Below, piece after piece: positions 36,139-45,096 of a stretch of 64,000 nt of DNA; the stretch's first letter is position 1, and every line of letters starts with the position of its first letter. The DNA comes from Clostridiales bacterium (GTDB lineage: Bacteria > Bacillota > Clostridia > Lachnospirales > Lachnospiraceae). The notes beneath the pieces were generated by a model. It saw only the letters and a list, made by a program, of their open reading frames with translations. It was not told where the DNA came from and did no database searches. Both the position numbers and the translations under genes were made by a program. The stretch is from contig DUNO01000017.1 of assembly GCA_012839295.1 (NCBI GenBank), positions 1-64,000 on the forward strand, in the 5' to 3' direction.

Positions 36139-37656
36139 TTACATGCGCACTGCAAGAAGTGCAATTCCCTCTTTTCCGGGAAGCTCCACCTCAACCGTTC
36201 CATTCACGCCCTCAAGGGCTGTTTTTCTTGTCATCTCCCAAACGTCAATCACCTCTATTTTATACTTTCCCGTATCGGGAAGCTCCATGGTTCCTTTTCC
36301 GGCACACATGCGTTCAAAATATTTAATAAATATTTCATCCCCATAATGCCCGCTGATATTCCGGAAGGATGCAACCAGCCTCTCCAGGTCCTCCTTCGGC
36401 AATCTTGCAATCGCCTGGAACATGGGGTTATCCGTAACTCCCGGTATCTCCTGCCCCTTCATTTGCTCCATCATCTCAGGATCCGGGCTTTTTCCGTCGT
36501 CTAAGTAAGTGACCGGCCCAGGGAATGAGTACAGTAATTCTTTTAAAAAGCCTATCCTTGCCGGACTTTCTCCCTTTAAGGTGCCACCCTTGCTCCACCA
36601 TAAAATTTCTTCCTCATTTACAAAGGTTTCCCCATGGGTACAGTATCCTCCACAGACACAGGCAGTCCAAAAACGGTTTACCATCTCAAAGGCCGAAAGG
36701 TTTCCCCAGGACTGTGCGGTATTTCCCTCGTAACCACATTCATCATAGATAACCGGTTTATTGTACTTCTTTGTCCATTTCTTCACTTCCTCCACATTCT
36801 TGTCCTGAATGCAGACATGGGTTGTTTCTGGATTGGCAAAATCCCAGAACCGTATAAAATTATGGTTGCTTAAGAGATGTCCATAGGGATCATGGGCAGC
36901 AATATATCTCGCAAATTCTTTCCAGCAGTCCATGGATTTATCCAACAGGTCATATTCATTGGCGAGGCTCCACCAGAGATTGGGGAAGGCCGATAAACGC
37001 CTTGTCGCATAATCTAAGTATACCAGGCAGTCTTCCCGGGGAAGGGTGGCAAAGCCCCATTTATCATAGGGATGAAAAAGGATCAGGTCTGCCTCGATTC
37101 CCATCTTTCCCAGCTCGGCCAGCCTTTGCTCCATCGCATCCCAAAACACAAAGCATGGGCGGTGCACGTCGAACTTACCCTCTGTCTTTTCAAATGCAAA
37201 ATATTCCGGGTCGTTATGATTGTAATCAAAATGCTTTGGAAAAACACAGAAACGCACTTTATTGAAGGGAGACCTGCTTAAGGTTCCCATCGTCTCATCG
37301 GTGAGGGCTTTTTCCTGATGGAGGAGCGCATAAACAGTGGTTCCAAAGGGTAAATACATGGTTCCATCCTCGTGCTGAAAATGTGTCCCATTTGCTTTTA
37401 CCATTCCATGGCCATCCCTTGAGGCTTCACACAGCTCCTCCCCTGATGCCTCTATGATTCCACTCACCTTCCATTGGTACAGTCCGGCTTCCCTTGGATA
37501 AAACCGCACCTTATAGACACCACCCCCGGCATAAAAGCCCGGTACAGAGATGCTCACACCATCCTTTGTAAATACCGCATTAAGGTCAACTAAAGCCTGG
37601 GAACCCACCGGCTCCCCGGCATGGAAGCTTAATTCCATCATCTGATATTGTTTCAT
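36139..37656 (-). CDS. DUF5060/DUF5605-type TIM-barrel glycoside hydrolase
   Basis: A 505-aa predicted glycosidase. N-terminal beta domain of the DUF5060 kind (about 8-85, GVYKVRFYPREAGLYQWKVSG), a TIM barrel (about 95-400) and a C-terminal beta domain (about 430-505). Two carboxylates sit where clan GH-A enzymes have them: Glu 234 in WWSLANEYD (after the strand 4 Asn) and Glu 306 in PVIYDECGYEG. Start at ATG 37656 after AGAGGT; the 8 residues upstream are not needed. No signal peptide. The activity is not assigned. It is the last gene after the GH3 at 37718-40087, 61 bases away, and probably shares its promoter. Confidence 0.8.
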   Translation of the reverse strand: MKQYQMMELSFHAGEPVGSQALVDLNAVFTKDGVSISVPGFYAGGGVYKVRFYPREAGLYQWKVSGIIEASGEELCEASRDGHGMVKANGTHFQHEDGTMYLPFGTTVYALLHQEKALTDETMGTLSRSPFNKVRFCVFPKHFDYNHNDPEYFAFEKTEGKFDVHRPCFVFWDAMEQRLAELGKMGIEADLILFHPYDKWGFATLPREDCLVYLDYATRRLSAFPNLWWSLANEYDLLDKSMDCWKEFARYIAAHDPYGHLLSNHNFIRFWDFANPETTHVCIQDKNVEEVKKWTKKYNKPVIYDECGYEGNTAQSWGNLSAFEMVNRFWTACVCGGYCTHGETFVNEEEILWWSKGGTLKGESPARIGFLKELLYSFPGPVTYLDDGKSPDPEMMEQMKGQEIPGVTDNPMFQAIARLPKEDLERLVASFRNISGHYGDEIFIKYFERMCAGKGTMELPDTGKYKIEVIDVWEMTRKTALEGVNGTVEVELPGKEGIALLAVRM

Positions 37657-37717
37657 TTGGTTACCTCTTTCCTCATTCATTATCGACCAGTATCCTTTTA
37701 ACCCTTGCTGATTTCTC

Positions 37718-40087
37718 CTACAGTGTTCCTAATTCTGCATATAATGCCTGCAGCATCTCATTTAGCTTAACTGCATCCGCCATCCGGGAAATCAATGTCA
37801 TGCCAAGGAAGTCTGAGAGCGTGTTATAAGCCATCATAGCCATAGCCTCTTCCCCGGCCGAACTCATCATGTTGTTCGTATATTTATCGATTACGGCAAG
37901 CGCTTCAGGACTTCGGAAGATTTCTATCATAAGGCTTTCACCGCCCAGCTTATAGGCATTTTCCCCTTCCACCGTTAAAGGAGCCTCTGCAAAAATATGC
38001 GCTGAAGAGGTACCGATGGAAAGCTTATGTTCTCCTACCGGCTGGATCCAGGCCTTTTTCTCAATGTCATAATAAGCCAGGGCATCTTTCTTGATGGTGA
38101 CCTGAACCTCTTTTTCTTCTCCCGGTGAAAGGGTGACCTTTGCAAATCCTGCCAGCTCCTTAGCCGGACGCAGTACATGGGGCTTTACCTCGGTTGAGTA
38201 CACCTGGATCACCTGGCTGCCCGTCCTGGAACCCTTATTTTTCACCCGTACCGGAACCTGGAAGGCCTCCGCCACCCTGACATCCAGGCGGTAGCTATCC
38301 TGCAAAAGCTCCTCTTCAAATTCTGTATAGCTTAAGCCATAGCCAAAGGGATACATAACACCGAGCTTACGCTTTTCATAATTTTTATATCCCACGAACA
38401 GGCCCTCGCCGTAATAGACATCATTATGCTCTCCCGGGAAGTTCGGATAGGACGGTGTATCCTCAATACGGAGGGGAAAGGTTACCGGAAGCCTTCCCCC
38501 CGGGCTTGCTTCTCCGCAGAGGAGCTTGGCTGCTGCAACACCGCCCATGCAGCCCGGGATAAAAATCGAGAGCACGCTGTCCGCATAATCAATCCAGCTC
38601 CTCATATCGATAGGGCCTGCCACATTTAGGAGTACTACCGTCTTTCGCCCTGCAGCCTTTGCCTCCTTTAGAACCTCAGTCAGGCGTAGCCTGTCCTCTT
38701 TCTCAATGTCCATCTCCCTGCGGTCAATATTTTCCCCAGCAGGTGCCGTTACGGTATACACCACCACATCTGCACCCTCCATGGTTTCATAGGTCACAGA
38801 GGATGACAGCTTTTGGTATTCATCAAACACATTGCTATGCAGCCCTGTTTCTACAGCAGTAGATCCAGTGCCGCATTCCATAAACTCCTTACTGCGCCTT
38901 CCGTAAAAGGTTACCTTTTCGTCCCTTGACAATGGCAAAACCTGATTTTCATTTTTCAAGAGAACAGAGCCTTCTACTATTGTCTCATAGGCCGTCTGCT
39001 TTAGCTCATCCAGATCATAACGGAGCGGGGTTTTCTCCTGCTCCTCTCTGAGCCAGACAATGGTCTCCAACAGCTTCTCCACACGGCAATCCAATACCTC
39101 TTCGGAAAAGCTGCCAGCTTCAATTGCCGCCTTTACCCCGCTCATATCGTTTGGCCCGCAAAGGATCAAATCCATCCCTGCATCTAAGGACTTTTCCTTA
39201 TTTTCCTTCACCGCGCCCCAGTCACAGACTACAAGGCCTTCAAAGCCAAACTCCCCTCTAAGCCAGTCTGTCATAAGCTTTTTGCTAAAGGATGTAAATT
39301 CACCATTAATGGCATTGTAGGCAGTCATAACGGACTTTACATTCCCTTCTTTGATCGCAGAAATGAAGCCCCTGGCATAAAGCTCCCGCAGAACACGCTC
39401 AGATACATGGGTATCCTTTGTATTTCGATTGGTCTCCTGGTTATTTGCAAGGTAATGCTTCGCACATGCGCCGGTACCGGTTCTTTGTATCCCCTTTACT
39501 ACCGCTGCTGATACCTCGCCTACCAGCTGCGGATCCTCCCCGTACATCTCATAGCCTCTGCCGCCGAGGGGATCCCTGGAGATATCCACATTCGGTCCCA
39601 TACAAAGATCCACTCCTGAGGAGCGGAGCTCCCATCCTATGGCGGTTCCTACCGTCTCAGCCTGCTCCGGGTCAAAGGCAGCTCCTATATTGATACCGGA
39701 GGGGAAGCTCATGAACTGCTTTCCCTTCGGCCTGAACCGTTCAATACTCGCAATCAGGCTTAATATGTCAGCATCCTCCCTGTATCTCTCTTTTGCTTCC
39801 TCTAAGTCCCCATAATTTAATTTGGAGAGCTCCCTATACTGAGTATATATTTTCTGTTGGATATCCTGGCGTCCCTGCTTTTGCATTGTAGAAATGAAAT
39901 CCAAGACCATCTGTGCACCGTTAACTCCGGTCGCTCCATCGAGCAAATAGATCGAGGGGATGTCCATATCCTCAATTGCCATCGTATGGCATGCTGTATA
40001 TTCTCCTACCAGGTTCAGCTTTTCATCTAGGGTAAGTTCCTTTATTACATTTTTAATGGATTTTTTATCTGTTAATTTTGTACGCAT
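37718..40087 (-). CDS. Glycoside hydrolase family 3 with an insertion in the barrel
   Basis: Standard-order GH3 (789 aa). Barrel at about 15-340: MYGEDPQLVGE, CAKHYLANNQETNRN, and nucleophile Asp 289 in VVCDWG (Cys where Thr or Ser is common). Alpha/beta domain at about 370-590, link MYPFGYGLSYTEF, FnIII-like domain, then a helical tail of about 70 residues. Between YLLDGATGVNG and FPSGINIGAAF lie about 70 residues rich in charged helix (YREDADILSLIASIERFRPKG region), longer than in the paralogues here. GGGAGG before the ATG. No signal peptide. Its own promoter bears element A, so it can be expressed apart from the genes upstream. Confidence 0.92.
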   Translation of the reverse strand: MRTKLTDKKSIKNVIKELTLDEKLNLVGEYTACHTMAIEDMDIPSIYLLDGATGVNGAQMVLDFISTMQKQGRQDIQQKIYTQYRELSKLNYGDLEEAKERYREDADILSLIASIERFRPKGKQFMSFPSGINIGAAFDPEQAETVGTAIGWELRSSGVDLCMGPNVDISRDPLGGRGYEMYGEDPQLVGEVSAAVVKGIQRTGTGACAKHYLANNQETNRNTKDTHVSERVLRELYARGFISAIKEGNVKSVMTAYNAINGEFTSFSKKLMTDWLRGEFGFEGLVVCDWGAVKENKEKSLDAGMDLILCGPNDMSGVKAAIEAGSFSEEVLDCRVEKLLETIVWLREEQEKTPLRYDLDELKQTAYETIVEGSVLLKNENQVLPLSRDEKVTFYGRRSKEFMECGTGSTAVETGLHSNVFDEYQKLSSSVTYETMEGADVVVYTVTAPAGENIDRREMDIEKEDRLRLTEVLKEAKAAGRKTVVLLNVAGPIDMRSWIDYADSVLSIFIPGCMGGVAAAKLLCGEASPGGRLPVTFPLRIEDTPSYPNFPGEHNDVYYGEGLFVGYKNYEKRKLGVMYPFGYGLSYTEFEEELLQDSYRLDVRVAEAFQVPVRVKNKGSRTGSQVIQVYSTEVKPHVLRPAKELAGFAKVTLSPGEEKEVQVTIKKDALAYYDIEKKAWIQPVGEHKLSIGTSSAHIFAEAPLTVEGENAYKLGGESLMIEIFRSPEALAVIDKYTNNMMSSAGEEAMAMMAYNTLSDFLGMTLISRMADAVKLNEMLQALYAELGTL

Positions 40088-40171
40088 TTGCTTCCTCCCT
40101 CATGATCCCCACTGCTCCAAGCATTTGGGAGCAGATTTCCTCTTTCATATTATATTTGTTTAACTGGATGC

Positions 40172-40212
40172 AATATATAAAAAATCCATTATTTTTTATA
40201 TATTTTCAACTA
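40172..40212 (-). promoter_or_regulatory. Activator-like promoter element, copy A
   Basis: On the minus strand TAGTTGAAAATATATAAAAA and ATAATGG, then about eight bases, then TATATA or TATATT (40172-40179). It lies about 90 bases upstream of the GH3 at 40087, and its far end touches the stop codon of the permuted GH3 gene. Confidence 0.55.
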
Positions 40213-42768
40213 AACCTGTATTCCTTCTATCCATTTTTCATAGGACGGCGAATTCATAACGAAGTAAAGAAGATGTGCTGCTGCCTCCATCAACTGCTCC
40301 TTGCTTACCCGCCCCTCTCTGTAGCCTTGAAGAACCTGTTTGATAACCGGAGGGCCTCCCGGCATGATTACATCATTACCTGCCGCAACCGCATCAGCAC
40401 CATCCACTGCAATGTCCATATCGCCCCAGTCAGTAACAACCACGCCTTTAAATCCCCACTCATCCCGCAGTATTTTTGTACAGAGGTCATGATTGCCGCC
40501 AGCTAAGGTACCGTTGATCTTATTGAAGGATGTCATAATCGTAGTAATCGGGCAATTTTTAACGATGATCTCAAAGGGCTTTAGGTACAATTCCCTCGCT
40601 GTACGCTCTGATACGATAGAATCTGCCGCATCTATGGATAGACGGGAGGATCCCCTGCGGTAGGTTTCCTGTTCATTAATAGCAAAATGCTTCGGGCATG
40701 CCGTTACTGATGAATTTTCCGCCACCCCCTTGCAGATATATAGTCCGCAGATTCCCGTTACAACCGGGTCTTCTGAGAAATATTCATAATTTCTGCCGCC
40801 AAGAGGATTACGGTGCAGATTAATGGCTGGAGCAAGCCAGCTATCTACCTCTAGCTGCTCAGCCTCATAGGCTGTGGCAGCGCCAAAGGCATAGAATAAA
40901 TCCTTGTTAAAGCTGCAAGCCATAGTCATTCCCGTTGGCCAAGCAGTCAGTCCCACGCTGGCTGGGCCATCCTTATAGCATGCGGATGGAATGCCATATT
41001 TAAGCAGTGCAGGCGATACATAGCCCATCATTCCGGTCTTGTGGGTTTTCATGGCTATATCAGTACCATCCTCATACTGAATGGTGGCTACCGCCTCTGA
41101 TCCCATACCGCCAAAGGGTAACCCTGACCCGTATCCATTGGCCAGAACCGCCAGCTCTTCAATCGACATCTGTGAAAGGAATTGATCCATGGTCACTACC
41201 CCATTCTTCACATCAGCCAGCTTGCTTTTTACCGGCTCTGCCGGCTGCGTCTTAACCACCGGAGACACTGCATTGGTCCTGATGTCTGAATTGGTTAGCT
41301 GGATACAAATAGCACGCTCCATCTCCTCCTGCTCTTTGCTATAGGTAATTGGTGAGCAGCCCTTCGTAGTAAGAAAATCAATCTTGCCGCGGTTTGCCTC
41401 ATGGATGGAGAGCGCATTGCTCAGCTGTTCACAAAGAATGGTTTCCTCCACTGCCAGGCCGCCTGCAATATGCGTATTTCTAGAGCTTACACCTGCGCGG
41501 ATATAATATGTTCCCGGCTCAAGAATCCACGCAGCCTGCTCCTCATCATAGGAAGCCATGTCTGAGGCGGAAAATGAAACTGTAACCCGCTCCTTCTCTC
41601 CTGGTGCCAGCAAGCCGGTTTTTTCACAGCCAAGGTAGGACTGATACGGCTTCTCCAAGGCTCCCCGGGGTGCGGATACATAGATCTGCAGTGTCTCTTT
41701 TCCACAATATTCCCTTGAAAGATTCGTTATGACGGCTGAAACTGAGATACTTCCCTCCTGCTTTTCCAGCTTAAGATCCGAAACTGAGAATTCAGCATAA
41801 GAGAGCCCATATCCAAAGGGATAAATTACGTCCTTGCCAAAGGAATCAAAATAACGGTATCCCATATACAGCCCTTCGCTATACAACGTCACAGGGCTCT
41901 TCGCAAAGCCAAGGCTTCCATTTGCAGCTGCATCCAGGCCATAATGCTTATATTCCAGGATGCTGTCAGGCTGATCCTTATCGTAGCTAAAATTATGTGC
42001 CGTCGGATAGGCTCCATATGACCCTGCGATGGTGAATGCCAGCTTCCCGGAAGGGGTTGCCCTTCCTGCCAGAAGCTTTGCCACCGCTGCCGGCCCTTGC
42101 TCACCAGGCGTTCCCATAAAAAGGACTGCCAGGATATTAGGGTATTTAAAAATCCATGAAACATCTATGACACCATTGATATTTAGCAGCAGGACTACCT
42201 TTTGAAAGGATTTGCAGACAGAATCAAGCAGCTCGGTTTCACCGGGCAGCAGCTCATAATCATTTTTAATTCTGCGGTCGCATTCCTCACCTCCGGTATT
42301 CCTTCCCAGAACGATCAATGCAGTATCTGTCTCGGCCCTTGCTTTAAGCATCAATTCGTCGGATACCCTTAACTCCTCCACCTGTGCATGGTACCGGCCA
42401 AAGATCTCGTAAATGGCGCCGCTCGCCACCAAATCCACCCCAGAAGCTGCCAAATCCATCAATTCCTTGAACATCCCACCGTCTTCTTCCTTCTCCATGG
42501 TCGATTGGTAGAAGCTGTGTAGCTCCGAGGCTGGAAAGATACCCTGCTTCTCGCATTCCTGGGTGATGGTTGGAAGTTTAAGCTCCTTAGTGGATGCGCC
42601 AGAGCCCATGCCGCCAAGATTCGGTTTATAGCATGCCCTCCCAAAAAAGGCGACCCTTCCTCCTTTGATGGGCAGGCACTGTGCTTCATTTTTTAACAGC
42701 ACGGCAGATTCACCTGCTATTTTATTTGCCAGCTTAATCCTGGCTTCTTCTGATGCGTATGGATTCAA
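40210..42768 (-). CDS. Glycoside hydrolase family 3, circularly permuted domain order
   Basis: Second reversed GH3 in the window (852 aa). The protein opens directly with the alpha/beta domain (ESAVLLKNEAQCLPIKG at about 20) and runs through VIYPFGYGLSYAEF to a FnIII-like domain (about 360-430). The catalytic barrel is last (about 530-852) with NLHRNPLGGRNYEYFSEDP, CPKHFAINEQETYRRG and nucleophile Asp 780 in VVTDWGDMD. Compared with the copy at 4084-6726 it lacks the 135-residue N-terminal region. Start is TTG at 42768 with AGGAGG nine bases upstream, and this TTGA overlaps the stop of the GH3 upstream, so they are translationally coupled. No signal peptide; substrate unknown. Confidence 0.92.
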   Translation of the reverse strand: MNPYASEEARIKLANKIAGESAVLLKNEAQCLPIKGGRVAFFGRACYKPNLGGMGSGASTKELKLPTITQECEKQGIFPASELHSFYQSTMEKEEDGGMFKELMDLAASGVDLVASGAIYEIFGRYHAQVEELRVSDELMLKARAETDTALIVLGRNTGGEECDRRIKNDYELLPGETELLDSVCKSFQKVVLLLNINGVIDVSWIFKYPNILAVLFMGTPGEQGPAAVAKLLAGRATPSGKLAFTIAGSYGAYPTAHNFSYDKDQPDSILEYKHYGLDAAANGSLGFAKSPVTLYSEGLYMGYRYFDSFGKDVIYPFGYGLSYAEFSVSDLKLEKQEGSISVSAVITNLSREYCGKETLQIYVSAPRGALEKPYQSYLGCEKTGLLAPGEKERVTVSFSASDMASYDEEQAAWILEPGTYYIRAGVSSRNTHIAGGLAVEETILCEQLSNALSIHEANRGKIDFLTTKGCSPITYSKEQEEMERAICIQLTNSDIRTNAVSPVVKTQPAEPVKSKLADVKNGVVTMDQFLSQMSIEELAVLANGYGSGLPFGGMGSEAVATIQYEDGTDIAMKTHKTGMMGYVSPALLKYGIPSACYKDGPASVGLTAWPTGMTMACSFNKDLFYAFGAATAYEAEQLEVDSWLAPAINLHRNPLGGRNYEYFSEDPVVTGICGLYICKGVAENSSVTACPKHFAINEQETYRRGSSRLSIDAADSIVSERTARELYLKPFEIIVKNCPITTIMTSFNKINGTLAGGNHDLCTKILRDEWGFKGVVVTDWGDMDIAVDGADAVAAGNDVIMPGGPPVIKQVLQGYREGRVSKEQLMEAAAHLLYFVMNSPSYEKWIEGIQV

Positions 42769-45041
42769 TGATATGTCCCTCCTGGTATCCCGTTTATTTT
42801 ATCTATTACCGCCACCAATTCTTCCATCTTCATATCCTTATTAAAAGATAATAAAGAACGGAGCGGTATCTCATCCATAAAGGAAGACATTACGTCCGGA
42901 GTCATAGCCCCTTCTTTTTTTTGCCCGTCAGCCTCCGCCTCATTGCCGCCGAACAGCGTTTTGAAGCAATCCTGTATAATGGCTGCCGCTTCCGGATATC
43001 CCATCATTTGCCCCATCGGAGTATGCACGCTGAAGCGCGGCCTTTTCCTGGAAGTCGACCTTACATGGATCCTTTTCTCTAACAAAATATCTGAGGCGGA
43101 TGCGCCAATCTGAATTTGATAATCTCCTGTCGAGACATGCCATTCATGGAATGTCGTATTCCAATAGGCAAAGGCGCGTTTATCCAGCTTGAATACAACT
43201 TCTTTTGACTCTCCCGGAGCCAAATTTATTTTATCAAAGGCACGGAGTTCCCGTTCAGGCCGGATGATCCCCTGGGTCTTTCCCGATACATAAAGCTGTA
43301 TTACCTCTTTGCCTTCAAACTTCCCCGTATTTGTAACAGTAACCTTAACGGCTACTGCCTCCGTATCGTCCATCTCATCTTTATCAAGGGTAAGGTCTGA
43401 GTATGAAAATTTCGTATAAGAAAGTCCATATCCAAATGGGAAAAGTACCGGTTTTTTCATTGTCTCATAGTATCTATAGCCAACCAATACCCCTTCCCGG
43501 TAAAGGACGTCATCATTTTCTACATCATAGTATGGATAAGTAGGTGTATCCTCGATTCTTAACGGGAAGGTTTCAGCAAGCCTGCCGCAAGGGTTCGCCT
43601 CTCCGTATAGCAGGTCCGCCGTGGCAAGCCCCACCGCTTCTCCTCCCAGATATACCTCTAAAACAGCCTTTACATTATTGATCCATGGCATTGCCACTGC
43701 AGAACCGTTATGGAGAACTATGATTATGTTTTGCTGTATTTTTGCAATTTCCAGAATCAAAGCCTCCTGATCCTTCGGAAGATTTAATGTCTTTCTGTCA
43801 ACGCCCTCCGATTCATCTGCCTCCGGAACACCTGTAAAAATAACGACCTTATCTGCCTTTGCCGCAGCTGCTGTTATCTTATTTAATGCTGCTTCCTTTC
43901 CGTCCGGTTCCTCCATAAAGGAGACATTTTCCTTCTCCTTCATAACCTCCCAGGCCCCGGATACTTTATAAGGCTTGATGTGGGAGCTGCCGCCTCCCTG
44001 GAATCTTGGACTTTTTGCATAGTTACCAATAACCAGTATTTTTTCATCATTATGTAATGGCAAAATCCCGTCTTCATTTTTTAATAAGACAGCACATTCA
44101 CGTGCTATTTTTCTAGTGACCTGGTGTCCTTCTTCAAAACTATAAGCTACATCCTGATTGCGCCCTTCCTGATACCTGAATATAATATTCAGAATACGCT
44201 CCAGAGCCCGGTCAATTACCTCTTCCTCCAGCCTGCCCTCTTTTATCTGCTCAAGGATTCTCTTGACATAAGCTTCTGACGGGCCAGGCATCACAAGATC
44301 CATTCCGGCTCTCAGCCCATCCCCAGGATCATTACATGCGCCCCAGTCCGTCATCGTGTAACCGTCAAATCCCCATTCCCCCCTTAGTATATCCGTTAGG
44401 TAAGTCTGGTTCTCGCAGGCGTAGACCCCGTTCACCCGGTTATAGGAACCCATGATTGTCCATGGCTTTCCTTCGGTTACGGCATATTCAAAATTTGCAA
44501 GATAGATTTCACGCATGGTGCGTTCATCCACCACGGAATTGCTTGTAAAACGGAACCGTTCCTGGTTATTCGCCAAAAAGTGTTTTGGGCATGCTCCTAC
44601 ACCCTGGCTCTGCAGGCCCTGAATCATGCCGACAGCAAGCTTGCCACTCAACAGGGGATCCTCTGAATAATATTCAAAATTCCTGCCACAAAGAGGTGAG
44701 CGCTTAATGTTCATTGCCGGCCCCAGCACAGTGCTGATTCCCTCGGCCTGTGCTTCACGGCCATATGCACTTCCCATATACTCAGATAATTTGGGGTCAA
44801 AGCCTGATGCCAGTGCGCATCCTGCCGGATAGCATATCGCAGTTTTGCTTTCATTCAATCCAAGGTGGTCAGCTGCCTGCTCCTGCTTCCTAAGTCCATG
44901 GGGGCCATCCGTCACCATAACCCTGGGAATGCCCAGGCGCTCCAGCCCCTGCAAATGCCAAAAGCCCTGTCCCACACAAAAGGAGGCTTTTTCCTCTAAC
45001 GTCATCTTACCTGTCATATCCTTTATTTCATCACGGCTCAT
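42765..45041 (-). CDS. Glycoside hydrolase family 3 beta-glycosidase
   Basis: Standard-order GH3 (758 aa) very like the one at 24280-26532. Barrel with VTDGPHGLRKQEQAADHLG, NIKRSPLCGRNFEYYSEDP, CPKHFLANNQERFRF, and nucleophile Asp 232 in YTMTDWGACNDPGDG. Alpha/beta domain with CAVLLKNEDGILPL, FnIII-like domain at about 570-650, and a short tail with a MMGYPEAAAIIQD helix. No signal peptide. GGAAG before the ATG. It starts 56 bases after the permease gene and its stop overlaps the permuted GH3 start by 4 bases, so it belongs to the importer operon that begins at 48601. Confidence 0.93.
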   Translation of the reverse strand: MSRDEIKDMTGKMTLEEKASFCVGQGFWHLQGLERLGIPRVMVTDGPHGLRKQEQAADHLGLNESKTAICYPAGCALASGFDPKLSEYMGSAYGREAQAEGISTVLGPAMNIKRSPLCGRNFEYYSEDPLLSGKLAVGMIQGLQSQGVGACPKHFLANNQERFRFTSNSVVDERTMREIYLANFEYAVTEGKPWTIMGSYNRVNGVYACENQTYLTDILRGEWGFDGYTMTDWGACNDPGDGLRAGMDLVMPGPSEAYVKRILEQIKEGRLEEEVIDRALERILNIIFRYQEGRNQDVAYSFEEGHQVTRKIARECAVLLKNEDGILPLHNDEKILVIGNYAKSPRFQGGGSSHIKPYKVSGAWEVMKEKENVSFMEEPDGKEAALNKITAAAAKADKVVIFTGVPEADESEGVDRKTLNLPKDQEALILEIAKIQQNIIIVLHNGSAVAMPWINNVKAVLEVYLGGEAVGLATADLLYGEANPCGRLAETFPLRIEDTPTYPYYDVENDDVLYREGVLVGYRYYETMKKPVLFPFGYGLSYTKFSYSDLTLDKDEMDDTEAVAVKVTVTNTGKFEGKEVIQLYVSGKTQGIIRPERELRAFDKINLAPGESKEVVFKLDKRAFAYWNTTFHEWHVSTGDYQIQIGASASDILLEKRIHVRSTSRKRPRFSVHTPMGQMMGYPEAAAIIQDCFKTLFGGNEAEADGQKKEGAMTPDVMSSFMDEIPLRSLLSFNKDMKMEELVAVIDKINGIPGGTYH

Positions 45042-45096
45042 CTGTATCTTCTTCCTTTCTCAATCAATATTATAACCCCCCGCATACATTGCGGGC

